DNA of 64,000 nucleotides, taken from NCBI GenBank assembly GCA_028023455.1, contig JAQFVV010012476.1:4720094-4784093 (forward strand), written 5' to 3'. The stretch is from Epiperipatus broadwayi. Lineage: Eukaryota; Onychophora; Udeonychophora; Euonychophora; Peripatidae. How positions within the stretch are numbered: the stretch's first letter is position 1; each line of letters begins with the position of its first letter. Both the position numbers and the translations under genes were made by a program. This document shows, piece by piece, positions 34,626-45,069 of this stretch. The notes beneath the pieces were generated by a model that was not told the DNA's origin, made no database searches, and was given only the letters and a program-made list of their open reading frames with translations.

Positions 34626-34869
34626 TGTTTACATTTTACTACATTACATAAATATTTCAGAGCTTTCAGATAAAATGTTTGACTGCTACAAAATCAATCT
34701 GAGGGGAAATGTTATTTACATAAAAAAAATAGAGTTAATTCCAACATTTTAGCCATTATAAAAAAAGACAAATACATGAAATGCATTTAAAAAAAAATGC
34801 TATGTCACTTTTCACATAGTAATATCATTTGACAGACTGATGTAGAGGAATTTTTGCAAGAAGAATATA

Positions 34870-35970
34870 ACAACAAATGTATATACTACAACAGGTGCAC
34901 ATACCAGAGAACAATTCTGGTTATTTTTGTGCCCCCCCCCTCATGTATATAAGAGAGAGAATTGCTAAATATGTTTTTGTTTTAATGTATGTTATGTTAA
35001 GACTATTTTATATACCTATATATCTCTTTATATATATTTTAAAAATCTATTCCTCCAATATATTCATAAAATATGTGAATAAAGATATCTGAAAAAGGCA
35101 AATGACTGTTAAGATGCCTTTTAAGATGGTCAACATTCTTCAGTGGACCCATATCACAGTGGGAATAATTTGTCTTTTTCAAATGTCTTTATTCATATGG
35201 TTCAATAATTGAAAGTTTTAAGTATATCTAAAAATATATATTACATATGAAAAAAAGCAGAAGTTGAGTTATTCCATAAATATTTATACTTTATTTAAAA
35301 AAACTCCTATTAATCTTTAATTGAGGTATAGAGTTTATATCTGGGCTTGGAATGTTATGATAATATCTATTCTAATAAATGATTACCAATAATAATTAAT
35401 GGATTTATCTGAAGTGGATAATGGATAATGTCAAAGTTGTGAGACTAGAAAATTTGATATTTGTAAATTAAACTGTAAATATATAATATATCAAACAAAA
35501 CATTACATATCTGATAAATTTCATTATTTACATCGAAAGCCACCATTTATTCCATTTACTCCAACCCTACCTTTTATAGGAATGAGTAATAAATGGACAT
35601 TAGATGGTTGATGCCAATCTTTGTTCAAACTTTCAAATGATAGCTCTAAAGTTGACTCAATAGATGAAAGCAAAGAAAAAGAGTTGAATACAGTATAAAA
35701 ATTTGCTGTGCAGACTTGCTTTGTGTAAAGATGGTAAGGAGATGAATATTTTTTGAAAAAGTGTAGGATATTGAAGAGGAGCAGAATAAATTATATAGTG
35801 AATGAAAAAAACACAAAGCTGAGGAAAATAAAAATGACAGACTTAGTTTGATTAAGTGTTTATGACAGAAATAAGGAGTAACAAAATGGAATGGGGAAAA
35901 AGTATTTGATCACAACTGAGGGTATAATTTGATGTTTGTAGATTATAAGAGATTAATTGAGTACAGCAGC
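34870..35970. other. No gene; foldback arm fragment at 35380-35470
   Basis: 'GGATTTATCTGAAGTGGATAATGGATAATGTCAAAG' resembles the arm of the hammerhead foldbacks at 18.8 and 36.7 kb. The remainder is AT-rich without features. Confidence 0.45.
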
Positions 35971-35974
35971 TGAT

Positions 35975-35980
35975 AGATTG

Positions 35981-36012
<32 letters not shown>
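35975..36012. repeat. (AT)n(GT)n microsatellite
   Basis: ATATATATATAT followed by GTGTGTGTGTGTG. Confidence 0.9.
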
Positions 36013-36013
<1 letters not shown>

Positions 36014-36039
36014 AAAAACAAAAACAAGTTTTATATACG

Positions 36040-36212
36040 TAAACTTGCTATCGCTTGTATAAATATATATATATATAAAATTAAGAGCATAAAAATGATT
36101 TGAATGCCTTCTCTTGTAGTATCATTTATCATAATAAAAAAAAAAAGCTTGTTTAGAGCTCATTAGCATGCTCTTAATTTTACATATTTGTAAGTGCAAG
36201 CTATATATAAGT
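36040..36212. repeat. Inverted repeat around a TTAAGAGCAT core
   Basis: AAAATTAAGAGCAT at about 36076-36090 and ATGCTCTTAATTTT at 36168-36181, with weaker complementarity extending outwards (CGCTTGTATAAATATAT against the complement of ACATATTTGTAAGTGC). Confidence 0.6.
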
Positions 36213-36260
36213 CATGTGACATCTGACTTTTTATTATATAAAAAATGGGAAAACTTTAAA

Positions 36261-36288
36261 TTTTCCCCCCCCTTGGGGGGGGGAAAAA
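36261..36288. repeat. Poly-C/poly-G palindrome
   Basis: TTTT-C8-TT-G9-AAAAA: a self-complementary hairpin made of homopolymers. Prone to slippage and sequencing error. Confidence 0.8.
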
Positions 36289-36469
36289 TATATATATATA
36301 TAATGGTTTTAAGCAATAATAATAATTTGTTCAAAAAAAAATTTTCGGTGTATAATATAAAGTATCGTTTAAGAAAAATCATTTACATTTTATCATTACA
36401 TCAGTTAATATTTCTAATATATATATAATATTTTAAATACAAGTATATTTTATATACCTGGAGTCTAAA

Positions 36470-37175
36470 TATAATGTAGGGGATTTGAGCACAGGCTTTC
36501 AAGATGAATGCATCTATTTCTCAGCCTCAAAATGTTTATAAGCATACCTTTGTCAACATTTTTTGTATTTTAAAGTGAAATTAATATATCATCAAACAGA
36601 AAGTAATAATCAATTATTCATGGTTGGAGACAGATTTGTTCTTTTAACACCTCGATTATAATAATTAAATAAAATTTAATATTACATTTTGAATTACAAT
36701 TGTCAAAGTAACTCAACCCACATCTTTGACACCATCCACTTTAGATAAATACAGTAATAATTATTATTAATAATTTACTTAACTAGAGATTGTCTCTAGT
36801 GCAGATTTAAACTTCAAAATTCACTTAAAGATTAATTTATCTGATTTTTTTTTAGAATTTGAACACACGCACGTATGAAGTTATTCGCATTTCTCTTTCA
36901 CACGTGTAATATCTTTATAAATATATTAAATAATTTCAATACAAAGGCGTCAAAGATATGGATTGAGTTAGTTTTCCATTTGTAATTCAAAATGAAATTT
37001 TTTTAATATAAATATTTTTCATATATGGGAAATAGTGACCTGGACCAACTGATGAGTGCTGGTTCAGTATGAAATATATATTGGAGGTCATTTGTCTTTT
37101 ATTGTATCTTTATTTATATGATTTTAAAAAAATATGTGGTAATATTGAAGTTATTGAGCATATCTATAAAGATTT
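36470..37175. mobile_element. Hammerhead-family foldback, copy with intact core
   Basis: Family terminus GGGGATTTGAGCACAGGCTTTC at about 36479. Inverted arms lie at 36660-36815 (CTTTGACACCATCCACTTTAG, then ACTAGAGATTGTCTCTAG) and about 36945-37000 (AAAGATATGGATTGAGTTAG). The hammerhead motif follows at 37037-37089, then a tail 'TTTATATGATTTTAAA...GTGGTAATATTGA' shared with 18.6 kb. Confidence 0.7.
37037..37089 (+). ncRNA. Hammerhead ribozyme motif, complete core
   Basis: Helix I 5' side GACCT (37037-37041), bulge GGA, CCAA (37045-37048). Core CTGATGA (37049-37055). Helix II with loop GTGCTGGTTCAGTAT (37056-37070). GAAA (37071-37074). A minimal helix III ATATAT (37074-37079) and predicted cleavage after A37080 (U-A context). 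Helix I 3' side TTGG (37081-37084) plus AGGTC (37085-37089). Every conserved core base of the hammerhead fold is present and all three helices close. The G-U pair at the base of helix II is weaker than the usual G-C. Hammerheads self-cleave RNA; the bulge in helix I could serve the helix I-loop II contact of natural ribozymes. Activity is inferred, not shown. Confidence 0.75.
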
Positions 37176-37179
37176 AATA

Positions 37180-37450
37180 TGTAAACATTAAATTAATCAT
37201 AGCTCAGAGTATGTGTGAACAAAGGGAATAAATCATTCTCCCCCAGGCTATGAATTAAAGTCACTCTAAATGTGGAAAGATTGAGAATATAATGAATCTA
37301 TCTATTTATGTGAATCTTGCTTTTAGAAACATACATTTGTCAACATATTTAAGAGTGAAATTAAAGCATTAATCAATTAGACAGAATATATGTTTTAACA
37401 CTTTGATTATATCAAACCACTAAACATGCCATGATCATGATTTCTTATGC
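37180..37450. other. No gene recognised
   Basis: A piece at 37225-37300 (AATCATTCTCCCCCAGGCTATGAATTAAAGTCACTCTAAAT) resembles 1840-1890 (TTACTTTCCCCCAAGCTACGAATTAAAATCACTTTAAAT), so another dispersed repeat is present. Confidence 0.5.
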
Positions 37451-37458
37451 TTGTTTAT

Positions 37459-37861
37459 AACTGTTATTACAACAAGTAAAACTCTCCATACAATAGTGCC
37501 ATTCAGTGCAAGCCAGAGTAATCAATGGATACTTGAAGGCTTGTGCATAAAATCTCTATCTAGTGCCTATTCATCCAATATCCCCAGACTAGCTGCTAGC
37601 TTGTGGATTTCACCAGTGAGGAGCCTAGGACCTGAGAGCACCATACTTAGATGTTAGAATCCAATGCAACCTTTCAGCAGTCATCTTTTATCTTTACATA
37701 ACAAGCTAGAAACTAGTGTGGGGATATTGGATGAGTAGGCACTAGATAGGGATTTTATGCTCAAACCTTCTGACATTTCATTAATTACTCTAGCTTGCAC
37801 TGAGTACCACAACTGAATGGAGAGCTTTGCCTGTTTTAATAACACTTTTGTTGTAATAATT
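37459..37861. mobile_element. 'CTCTCCATAC' family foldback
   Basis: Left TTATTACAACAAGTAAAACTCTCCATAC; right complement of GCAAAGCTCTCCATTCAGTT, extending to TTGTTGTAATAA. The arms run inward through CTTGTGCATAAAATC and CTAGTGCCTATTCATCCAATA. A - strand CTGGTGA (37610-37616) shows one change from the family's CTGATGA. The 68-codon frame over the left arm is not a gene. Confidence 0.75.
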
Positions 37862-38393
37862 TAATAAAATATAATATTTCAACATACCTTAATGTATATA
37901 TAATAAAGCTAATAATGTTTATGATTAGATTGGTTTACAAATGCAAATATATGAAAGGAGTTCATATCTAAATTATAATAATACCAAGAATCTCAATTTT
38001 TTTGTTAACTAAGCAATCTGTTTATGTGAAAAGGTTAATACAAAGACGGTTAAGTAAAGCTCATTAATCAGACAAATATAACCCATCATGAAAGCAGATT
38101 AACAAATAGTCAATTGTAACTTTTATGTAGTGTTAATAATAAAGCTAATAATATTTGAAGCCTAGATTGGTTTATAAATGTAAATATGTGAAAGCAATCT
38201 TAACTTAAACAATACTAGATAATACTAAGAATTAATCTGTCTGTTGTCAAGGTAACCTTTTTATGTGATAAAGGTGGATATATACCTTTATCTATGATCT
38301 AAAATATTTATACAACAGTAAAGATTGACAATTAACTAATATCTAATAAATAATAATTTAAAGTGCTGAATATTTATAAGTTATGTCTTGAGA

Positions 38394-38500
38394 TTAACTC
38401 ATTGCAACTGGTTAAAAATAATTGAATAGCCCCCTAGTGGCAAAATTTCGCTGACACTAGAGGGCTATTAAATTATATTTACACCTTTACAATGAGTTAA
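38394..38500. mobile_element. 107-bp hairpin element (TTAACTCATTG termini)
   Basis: TTAACTCATTG at the left and CAATGAGTTAA at the right are exact complements. The arms continue with differences to AATAGCCCCCTAGTG (38424-38438) and CACTAGAGGGCTATT (38455-38469). The whole element folds into one hairpin with a 16-base loop. A short MITE or a hairpin RNA source. Confidence 0.75.
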
Positions 38501-38704
38501 ACTGAAAACATTATATATATATGAAGTAATTTTTTTTTATCAGGGGTGCCAACTATTGTGTTCATAAGATCTACTTTTTATTTTTAAAATGTGTTGCGAT
38601 GGACTTGTTGTCATAGGCGTAGTCTAAGTGGAGGGAGGTGTGAAATACATACTATTTTTATATATCTACCTAGTAAAAAATAACAATTATTTAATGGGCC
38701 AAAA

Positions 38705-38730
38705 AACTCATTTCGGGGGGGGGGGGGGAT
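38705..38730. repeat. Poly-G tract
   Basis: G13 at about 38717-38729. Comparable C/G tracts of 9-14 bases occur at 11510, 30865, 34933, 55752 and 56741, which is many for such AT-rich DNA. Confidence 0.9.
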
Positions 38731-39009
38731 TAAAGCAACATGAGTAATTATTAACAATATTTATTAATTCAAATTAGCTATATTAAATCAATATTAAAAA
38801 TATTATTTTCAATAATTATAAGGCTTAGTGGATTTCACTTATCTAGAATTGAAGAAAAATTTAGAACAAAAACAAAAATAATAATAAAAAAACTTGAAAA
38901 TCTTGGAATTAATTTGTTTCACTTGTTACCTGACAGCTCTTGCCAGATTGGCCTGGCAATTGACCAAAAATGGCTTTGTGATCAACCGTAACCGGTGGAT
39001 CATGAACGA

Positions 39010-39300
39010 CCCCTGTTCTATATCACTTCTACCCTATCACAACTATCCATCAGCATAAAAAGTGTGACAATTCTTTTTCTCTATGCATGCATTTTGGAAT
39101 GATTCACTTTTGGGCAATTTAAACAATCACTCAAAAGATTTAACTCCAAACCTTATGTGGTGTTAAGCCATTCCATGTGTTTTTATCTAACTCACTCGGA
39201 AACAGAAGTGGCTTCTGAATACATGAATAGTGAAAGAGGATGATCTGACTCTCTGAGTTGAAGGATGGTTGTGATATGGTATAGAGGAGATGAGATATAC
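39010..39300. mobile_element. Foldback with ATCACAACTATCCATC arms
   Basis: The left arm (about 39020-39120, TATCACAACTATCCATCAG) and right arm (about 39190-39297, complement reading ATATCACAACCATCCTTCAAC) are inverted. The same arm sequence recurs in the + direction at 40.8 and 41.4 kb inside the hammerhead-family tandem. An AT microsatellite follows at 39319-39356. Confidence 0.65.
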
Positions 39301-39319
39301 CCTGATGTAACCCAAAAAG

Positions 39320-39360
<41 letters not shown>

Positions 39361-39429
39361 TCTGACATAACAATCTTCTAATGCACATACTATATATATA
39401 TATATTATTACCAATGTAAACACCAGTCC

Positions 39430-40440
39430 TTTAACAATTTGATTGTTTTCCCTGGTGGGAAGTTTTTGTAAGCATTCTTGATTTTTGTATTAAACCTTTA
39501 TTTTATATAACAATTAATAAATTGGTCTTGGATATTTTTAGAAATATAAAAGTACAAATGAAAACATCCTACAAAATTTGTATTTGAACTTTGCAAATAT
39601 AGAAACAATAATAAAGTAAAATATATAATTAGATCAATGAATATTTTTCTGACTGGATAATGTAAAGGATAGTCATCTCAGTTTGTGATGGGAAAAAAAT
39701 AATGAAATTTTGCCAATTCAAGTTTCTTTTCAAAATATGAATGAATTAATGTGAAGCCACAATAAATGGATTGAATTCCATTCTAAAATTTAAATTTGCA
39801 TTTCATTCATACCACTGTAGTTCTCTGATTACTGTTACAGTTGAAGTTGTTAGATGATTTTTGATAATAAAAATATATTTGAATAAAATCAAAGTATAAT
39901 CATGTATGTTTTTGTTTTTAATAACTATTATACAAACATCATATAAAAATAATCATAAATATTTAAATTAACTGGGACAAAAAATGTTTTGCTTTTCTCA
40001 TATTAGGAAAAAAGTCTTCTTGAAGTAATCTTGCAAATGGAATTAAAACTGATGAACAAAGAATCTAATTATCATCAATATATTAGGCAGGAATAGATTA
40101 TTCTGAAATCCCTGATGGCGGGAGAATACTGCTCTCTTCAGATTTTATTTTTACCTAATACAGCAGTACATTTAATTTCAATAAACTCTGTAATGTGAAT
40201 GTAAAACCTTCAAAATAATGCTATTGTGACATACAAAAGAGTGAAAATGAAGATTGACATATATTCATACTATCTCCAAATGAAGCATTTTACTTGTATT
40301 TGTGGAAAAATTAAAAGGAATGCTGTTGCTTCTTACATTAATGGGACTTTAATTATGTTAATGGAAAAATTTCATTAATTTAATGGCCATTAGCATTTCT
40401 CTTAATAACAACCTCTTTCAATTTATAATGAATATATATA
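39430..40440. other. No gene recognised
   Basis: AT-rich; nothing that I can assign. Short AT repeats at both ends. Confidence 0.45.
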
Positions 40441-40447
40441 TATATAT

Positions 40448-40630
40448 AATTAGAAGGGACTTGAACTCAGAATTTCAAACTCCCAACAGTTATAGACTCC
40501 ATCTTATACAACTGATACACATGACCACATATATGTGAAAAAGATAAACATGTATGTGGTCATGTGTATCATGAATGAGTAGTTGTAGAAAGCTTGAAAT
40601 TCTGAGTTCAAGTCCCTTTTAATTAAATTA
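40448..40630. mobile_element. Small foldback of the 'CTTTCAAGC' terminus family
   Basis: Left AATTAGAAGGGACTTGAAC, then TCAGAATTTC, through TGATACACATGACCACATA. The right is the complement (TATGTGGTCATGTGTATCA ... GAAATTCTGAGTTCAAGTCCC ... TTTAATT). Loop about 20 bases. Central part lost, no hammerhead motif. Confidence 0.8.
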
Positions 40631-40759
40631 AGTTCAGTACAGACTTCATACATGTATTTAAATATTATATTTATATATATTAAAAACAGTGTCTATTAAA
40701 ATATTGCATAGTATATACATATGAAAATTATTACCTAAAAATAATATATATATTCCAAA

Positions 40760-41700
40760 TTTTATTCTTATCTCAGGACATCTTTCACCTTAGTTCAATC
40801 CTATCACAATCATTCACAAGTTAGATTATCATCTCTCATTATTGATGGAATTTTTAAAATGCCCAGTTTACTCACTTTTCCTCAAGTGAATAAGACATAC
40901 ATAGCTCAAGTTGTAATTTTAACTTCATATACACTTTTTTTTGGGATATATTTTTAACTTCATTATATTTTTTAATATATATTTCAAACTTCTATTTCAT
41001 CACAAATTTCTGAACCATACGATCAAAGATATACGAGAAAAATAAATGATCCCCAAGGGGTACACTTCAGCACTCATCAGTATTCCAATCTCTTACGCAT
41101 ATTTTCATCATTTGTCTAGAATTTTGTAGATGGCAATTTAGTATAATTACAAATTTCAAACTAGAGATTATCTTTAGTCCAAATATACTCTTATTCGCAC
41201 TTAATTAATAGTGTGTGATGGATACAGAGATATCAACGCATGAGTTCCCATGCCCATGTTGATATTTTTTATAACTTTCATCACCGCTCTCATGCAAATC
41301 AGGAACTGGATCTTATCCCATTTTAATATCTTATGGAGGCATGTACCATTCTTTGCACTGAAATATAATTTCAAATTTTATTCTTATCACAATTACCGTA
41401 TCTCAATTATATCACAACCATCCATCAGACCAAAATCAGACCAACCTCTTCCATACTCAATGTACTTTTTGAAACAGCCAGTTCATTTTTTTTCAAGTGA
41501 GTAAGACATGAATAGTTCATATTGTAATTTTAATGTCATATATACTTTTTTTGGATATACTGTACTTTTAAATTCATCAAAATTATCCCAAATTCATATA
41601 TATATAAATATTTTTCAATCTCTTATTTCATCACAATTTTCTGAAACATATGACCAAAGCCATATAAAAAGGATAAATGAGAAATACAAAACGTGAGTGA
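40760..41700 (-). mobile_element. Head-to-tail partial dimer of a hammerhead-family unit
   Basis: 40760-41040 and 41375-41670 are direct repeats about 615 bases apart. They share TCTTATC...ATATCACAA...CATC, CAAGTGARTAAGACATRNATAG, TTGTAATTTTAA and ATTTCATCACAA. Between them, at 41074-41080, is a - strand CTGATGA followed by a truncated helix II (GTGCTGAAG) with GAAA missing. The stretch 41240-41350 matches the terminus of the 29.1 kb element. Confidence 0.5.
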
Positions 41701-42254
41701 TAATCATTGAAGAAGATACAGATTTCTTTAACTGCCACATAAACAATATTAAAATTTCACAGAAACTTTTATGTTTAACTGTCAATCAAACTACATGAGA
41801 CTCACTTTAAATTCCCAAAAATCTTATATCAAAGACAAATTAAAATAGTATGAAGTGCGGAAATTATTTTTTTATTTATGGCAGATGCAAGTAAAGCTGT
41901 ATTATATGTGACTCAATTTATATTCCCAAGACTAAATAAATACTTAAAATCTACCAAGGGAATGTGCTAAAATAATATTTAGACGTACAATGTGCAAAAT
42001 TTTATTCTAGCACTTAATACCATTGTCTAAAATTGATTAATGACTTCATATAAAGTCATAAACATTTTGTTTGATTAATAGTTAGACATAGGAGCTCTGG
42101 TACATTTTAATTTTATTTGAATAGTGATTAGAGGGATGCTCATGTACAGTAGAATATATATTCCTTTGTGATAAAAATCAGTTCTCTAGTTGAAATATAA
42201 AAGATATCAGTTTTATGTATAATTAATTTTGACTGTATTTTATTTTTTTGTATA

Positions 42255-42400
42255 TATATATTGAAACTATACAAGACAGACCGGTTGCAATCTCGGTGGT
42301 AATAATGTGGAGAAGCAGCTTGAGACGGCTGGAAATTCGGTTGAGACAGCGTTTTGATATTGCGGAAGAAATACAACTATCCGTAACTTGTCTTGCACTT
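42255..42400. other. Locally GC-rich block, possible exon or regulatory DNA
   Basis: About 130 bases with a balanced base composition inside AT-rich DNA, open for 60 codons on the + strand (with SLRRLEIRLRQRFDIAEE) and nearly open on the - strand. A possible acceptor (TATACAAG at about 42272) and donor-like GTAACT at 42381 exist but are weak. I do not recognise the peptide. Confidence 0.25.
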
Positions 42401-42543
42401 TTCTATGCATATATATATAATATAAACTAAAACTATTCTATACTTTAATAATATATTCACATTTAATAAAATAATAAATAAATTTCTCCGGGTTATTCAA
42501 TAAATTGTGTAGTTGTAATATTATTGTATTTTTATTAATAAAA

Positions 42544-42644
42544 GCATTGGTGGTCGAGAGGTCAGCGACAGCTGCTTTACAAGCAGTTGTCCCGGGTTAG
42601 CGGGTTCGCTTCCCGGCTGATGCTATCACACATGAGAAAAAAAA
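42544..42644 (+). mobile_element. tRNA-derived SINE, subfamily B
   Basis: GCATTGGTGGTCGAGAGG opens the A-box-like region, followed by GCTGCTTTACAAGCAGTTGT, a B-box GGGTTCGCTTCCC and a GATGCTATCACACATGAG oligo(A) end. It differs from subfamily A by the GGTGGTCGAG start, a compact CTGC...GCAG anticodon-like arm and CACATGAG instead of CATATG. No clear target duplication. Confidence 0.85.
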
Positions 42645-42649
42645 GCCTT

Positions 42650-43010
42650 AAAATATATTTTGTTTCTTATTATAAGAAATAATTAAGAGTAACTCAATCT
42701 GTGTTTTAAAACTAAGGCTAGCAATTTTAAATACAAAGTTGATTAATGATTTATTTATCTCAGGGTTTTATAAAGTAAAAAAATAAGTGCATGAATATAA
42801 AGTGTCTGTGCATTTTAGGTTACACAATATAAAAGAGATTTTATCTTTCAAAAGTAACCTTTATTAGTAAAAGGATTACAAAAATTTTGGATACACTTAC
42901 CCATTGAGAATTACAAAGTGTTCAATGTGACAAACAAGGTAAAATACAATTATTGATTATATAAAGTAAATATGCTTGAATGGTGATATTAATGTGTATC
43001 TGAACATGAT
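42650..43010. other. No feature recognised
   Basis: AT-rich spacer between the SINE and the GC-rich island. Confidence 0.5.
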
Positions 43011-43019
43011 TATCTATAT

Positions 43020-43620
43020 ATGGATCTACATGGCCCAGATACTGAGAAGCCATCCATCACCCAATGATCCCACCCCTGGGACCCCGAAGCGAAGACCCAA
43101 ATGCTTCAGCTTAATAGGTGGACAAGTCCAGCATTGCGCCAACCACCACAACAGGCAGCAAGGTTCAAGGCTCAAGTCCATTGAATAATAAATTCTCGAC
43201 CTGCAGCCGAGCCATGTCAAGACCATTCCAGATGCCTCTGTCTCCCAATCAACAGTCCAAATATGCAGGGACTGCATTTGGTCTACCTGCCCAGAATTGG
43301 AAAGCCAACTAAGAAAAACCAACACATAGTGAGCACAGATCTGCACTGCTTAAAACCAACCTATCAAGGGGGCACAGCAGCCAACCAGAGCAGGAATGGT
43401 GCTGAGACTTTGACCAGGTACCCTCCCAGCAAGTTTTCCAGGTAGCGGCAATAATTGTCAACAGCCTGCACCAAAGAACCAGCCCCCTAACGACAGCCAC
43501 CACCCCCGAGGAAGAAAAGAGGAATGCAGACCCATGCCTGGAAAATTATAGCAGCAAAGCCTCCATCAAAGTTATAAAATTTGGAGGTGTCCCAAATCAG
43601 ACCAACCACCTTACAAACTC
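43020..43620. other. GC-rich island, unidentified retroelement or exon remnant
   Basis: About 600 bases with near-balanced base composition and several overlapping short frames on both strands (longest 106 codons, minus strand 43346-43026). None shows a motif that I can name. The - strand includes CTTGAGCCTTGAACC, vaguely B-box-like. The block is bounded sharply by AT-rich DNA, which suggests an inserted element with different composition. Confidence 0.35.
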
Positions 43621-43629
43621 TCTAATTTT

Positions 43630-44930
43630 AAAGTTAACCAGAGGAAAAAAAATGATTAGCTCAAATCAACACTGCCATAATAAACAAGCCATCAGGGGGT
43701 TGAAACAGCCTCCAAAGTGTGCTTCATTGTTGTTAACTCTTGATACGTGTCATATATTCTAAATACTAGTTCGAACTCATCTGACTGCAAGGTTCTCCAG
43801 GTATTATGATCTAGCTTATATATTTCCATTTAGTTATTCCAATTATGAACAGATTGATTAGCATTGTAGGATTCTTGCTTATTGTTTGGTTGTACAGTAG
43901 AGCTGAGTGGCAACCAACCTGTTATAGTAACTAGTTTCTGTAACCATGTTGTGGACTTGATTGTAGTAGGATTCCAACTGGGACTCTTGTATTGATCCTA
44001 TTTGAATTCTGCTTATCTTAATTGAAATCTAGGTCTTGATTAGTAATCAAGGTTTCAATTGTGTAGGGTAAAAGTTTGTAATCTTTGGATTATTCCTAAT
44101 CATTGTTGGATTAAAAAAGTTGAGTGAATTGCAGCTTCAATATCTTTCTTTGGGTCTATACCATCATTTGAACTTGTTTTTATCTTTAAATCATTGTTTT
44201 TTGGCTCAGGAATCACTTCGTTCTAATTCTGTGTCAATTTGAAAGTTTTCTATTCTTTTTGTGGTGCCCCAATGGCACTGGAAGTGGCCCAGTAACTTTG
44301 ATCTAATCATCAGAAAAAAATAATTCTTGTGCAGCGAGATGGCTTAAAACATAAACTATAATGTTTGATTCTAAAATTGAGATCGAATTCATATTTAAAA
44401 TAATTTCCCCCTCCTGCACTGTTTTACCGCATTCAGCCACGATGATATAGTAACTTTTTTTTTTTATGAACGAATTAATGCTGGGATTTTTTTAATTTCC
44501 ATAGGTTTATGATTACTTTTGTGTCTAGTTTATTTCTTGGTCTATTTCCTGTTTTTCCTGATTTGTTTGCAGCCGTAGAATCTTGCTATATCTGATGCTA
44601 TTGTGAAATTCTTAAGACTATCTTTATTAAGCTTTTTTTTTTCCCAACGTTTTCAATAAAATTTGACCCACCAACTATATCTCAATTAATCCTATCATTA
44701 AGCTTAGGATTTCTAGTAACTTTTTTTTTTTTAATTTATTTGGTTTTGTTTTAAAATCTTTTTCCTTAGTTTTATTTTTGCTCAAATGATTCTAAGATTT
44801 CCTTGTACTGGCTTTTGCCTTTTTTAATGGCAGCCATTTTCATAGAACGATACGATTGATAATTTCAAATACTTTAGAGTGAAAACTGATTTAAAATTTC
44901 TTGTAAAGGTGATGAAATGATAAAACAAGT
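43630..44930. other. No gene recognised; possible intron
   Basis: T-rich on the + strand with T9-T10 runs. If the exon at 44937-45062 is real, this is downstream intronic sequence on its strand. A GC-rich hairpin-like spot lies at 44260-44295. Confidence 0.35.
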
Positions 44931-44936
44931 ACTCAC

Positions 44937-45062
44937 CTACATCTTCGCAAACTTTTTTCCCCATAAACTCAAACTTGAAAGCATAATGAGTCTCATTCTT
45001 CTGGTACCAGTGACCAGTCAACTGCTCCAGCTGGCAACAGGAAGTGGACTTTATGTACATTC
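44937..45062 (-). CDS. Candidate internal exon of an unrecognised extracellular protein
   Basis: On the minus strand a 126-base block is bounded by an acceptor-like TTGGGTTAG (ending 45063) and a strong donor, GATGTAG followed by GTGAGT (44936-44931). The exon would be phase 1 at both ends: two bases, 41 codons, one base. Symmetric 1-1 exons are common in modular extracellular proteins. The peptide has paired cysteines (TSCCQLEQLTGHWYQ), a potential N-glycosylation site (NET), an aromatic stretch (HYAFKFEF) and a further Cys (KKVCEDV). Codon content is clearly less AT-rich than the flanks. I cannot name the family. No partner exon was found in the window; the 78-codon frame that runs past the donor is not the protein. 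Confidence 0.4.
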
Positions 45063-45069
45063 CTAACCC

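Noticed and set aside
41041-41100. Another hammerhead at 41074-41080 (minus strand)
   Set aside because: CTGATGA and part of helix II are present, but GAAA and helix III are missing; kept only as a family marker.
44824-45060. 78-codon minus-strand frame as a complete gene
   Set aside because: Composition changes at a strong splice donor after 41 codons; the rest reads as intron.
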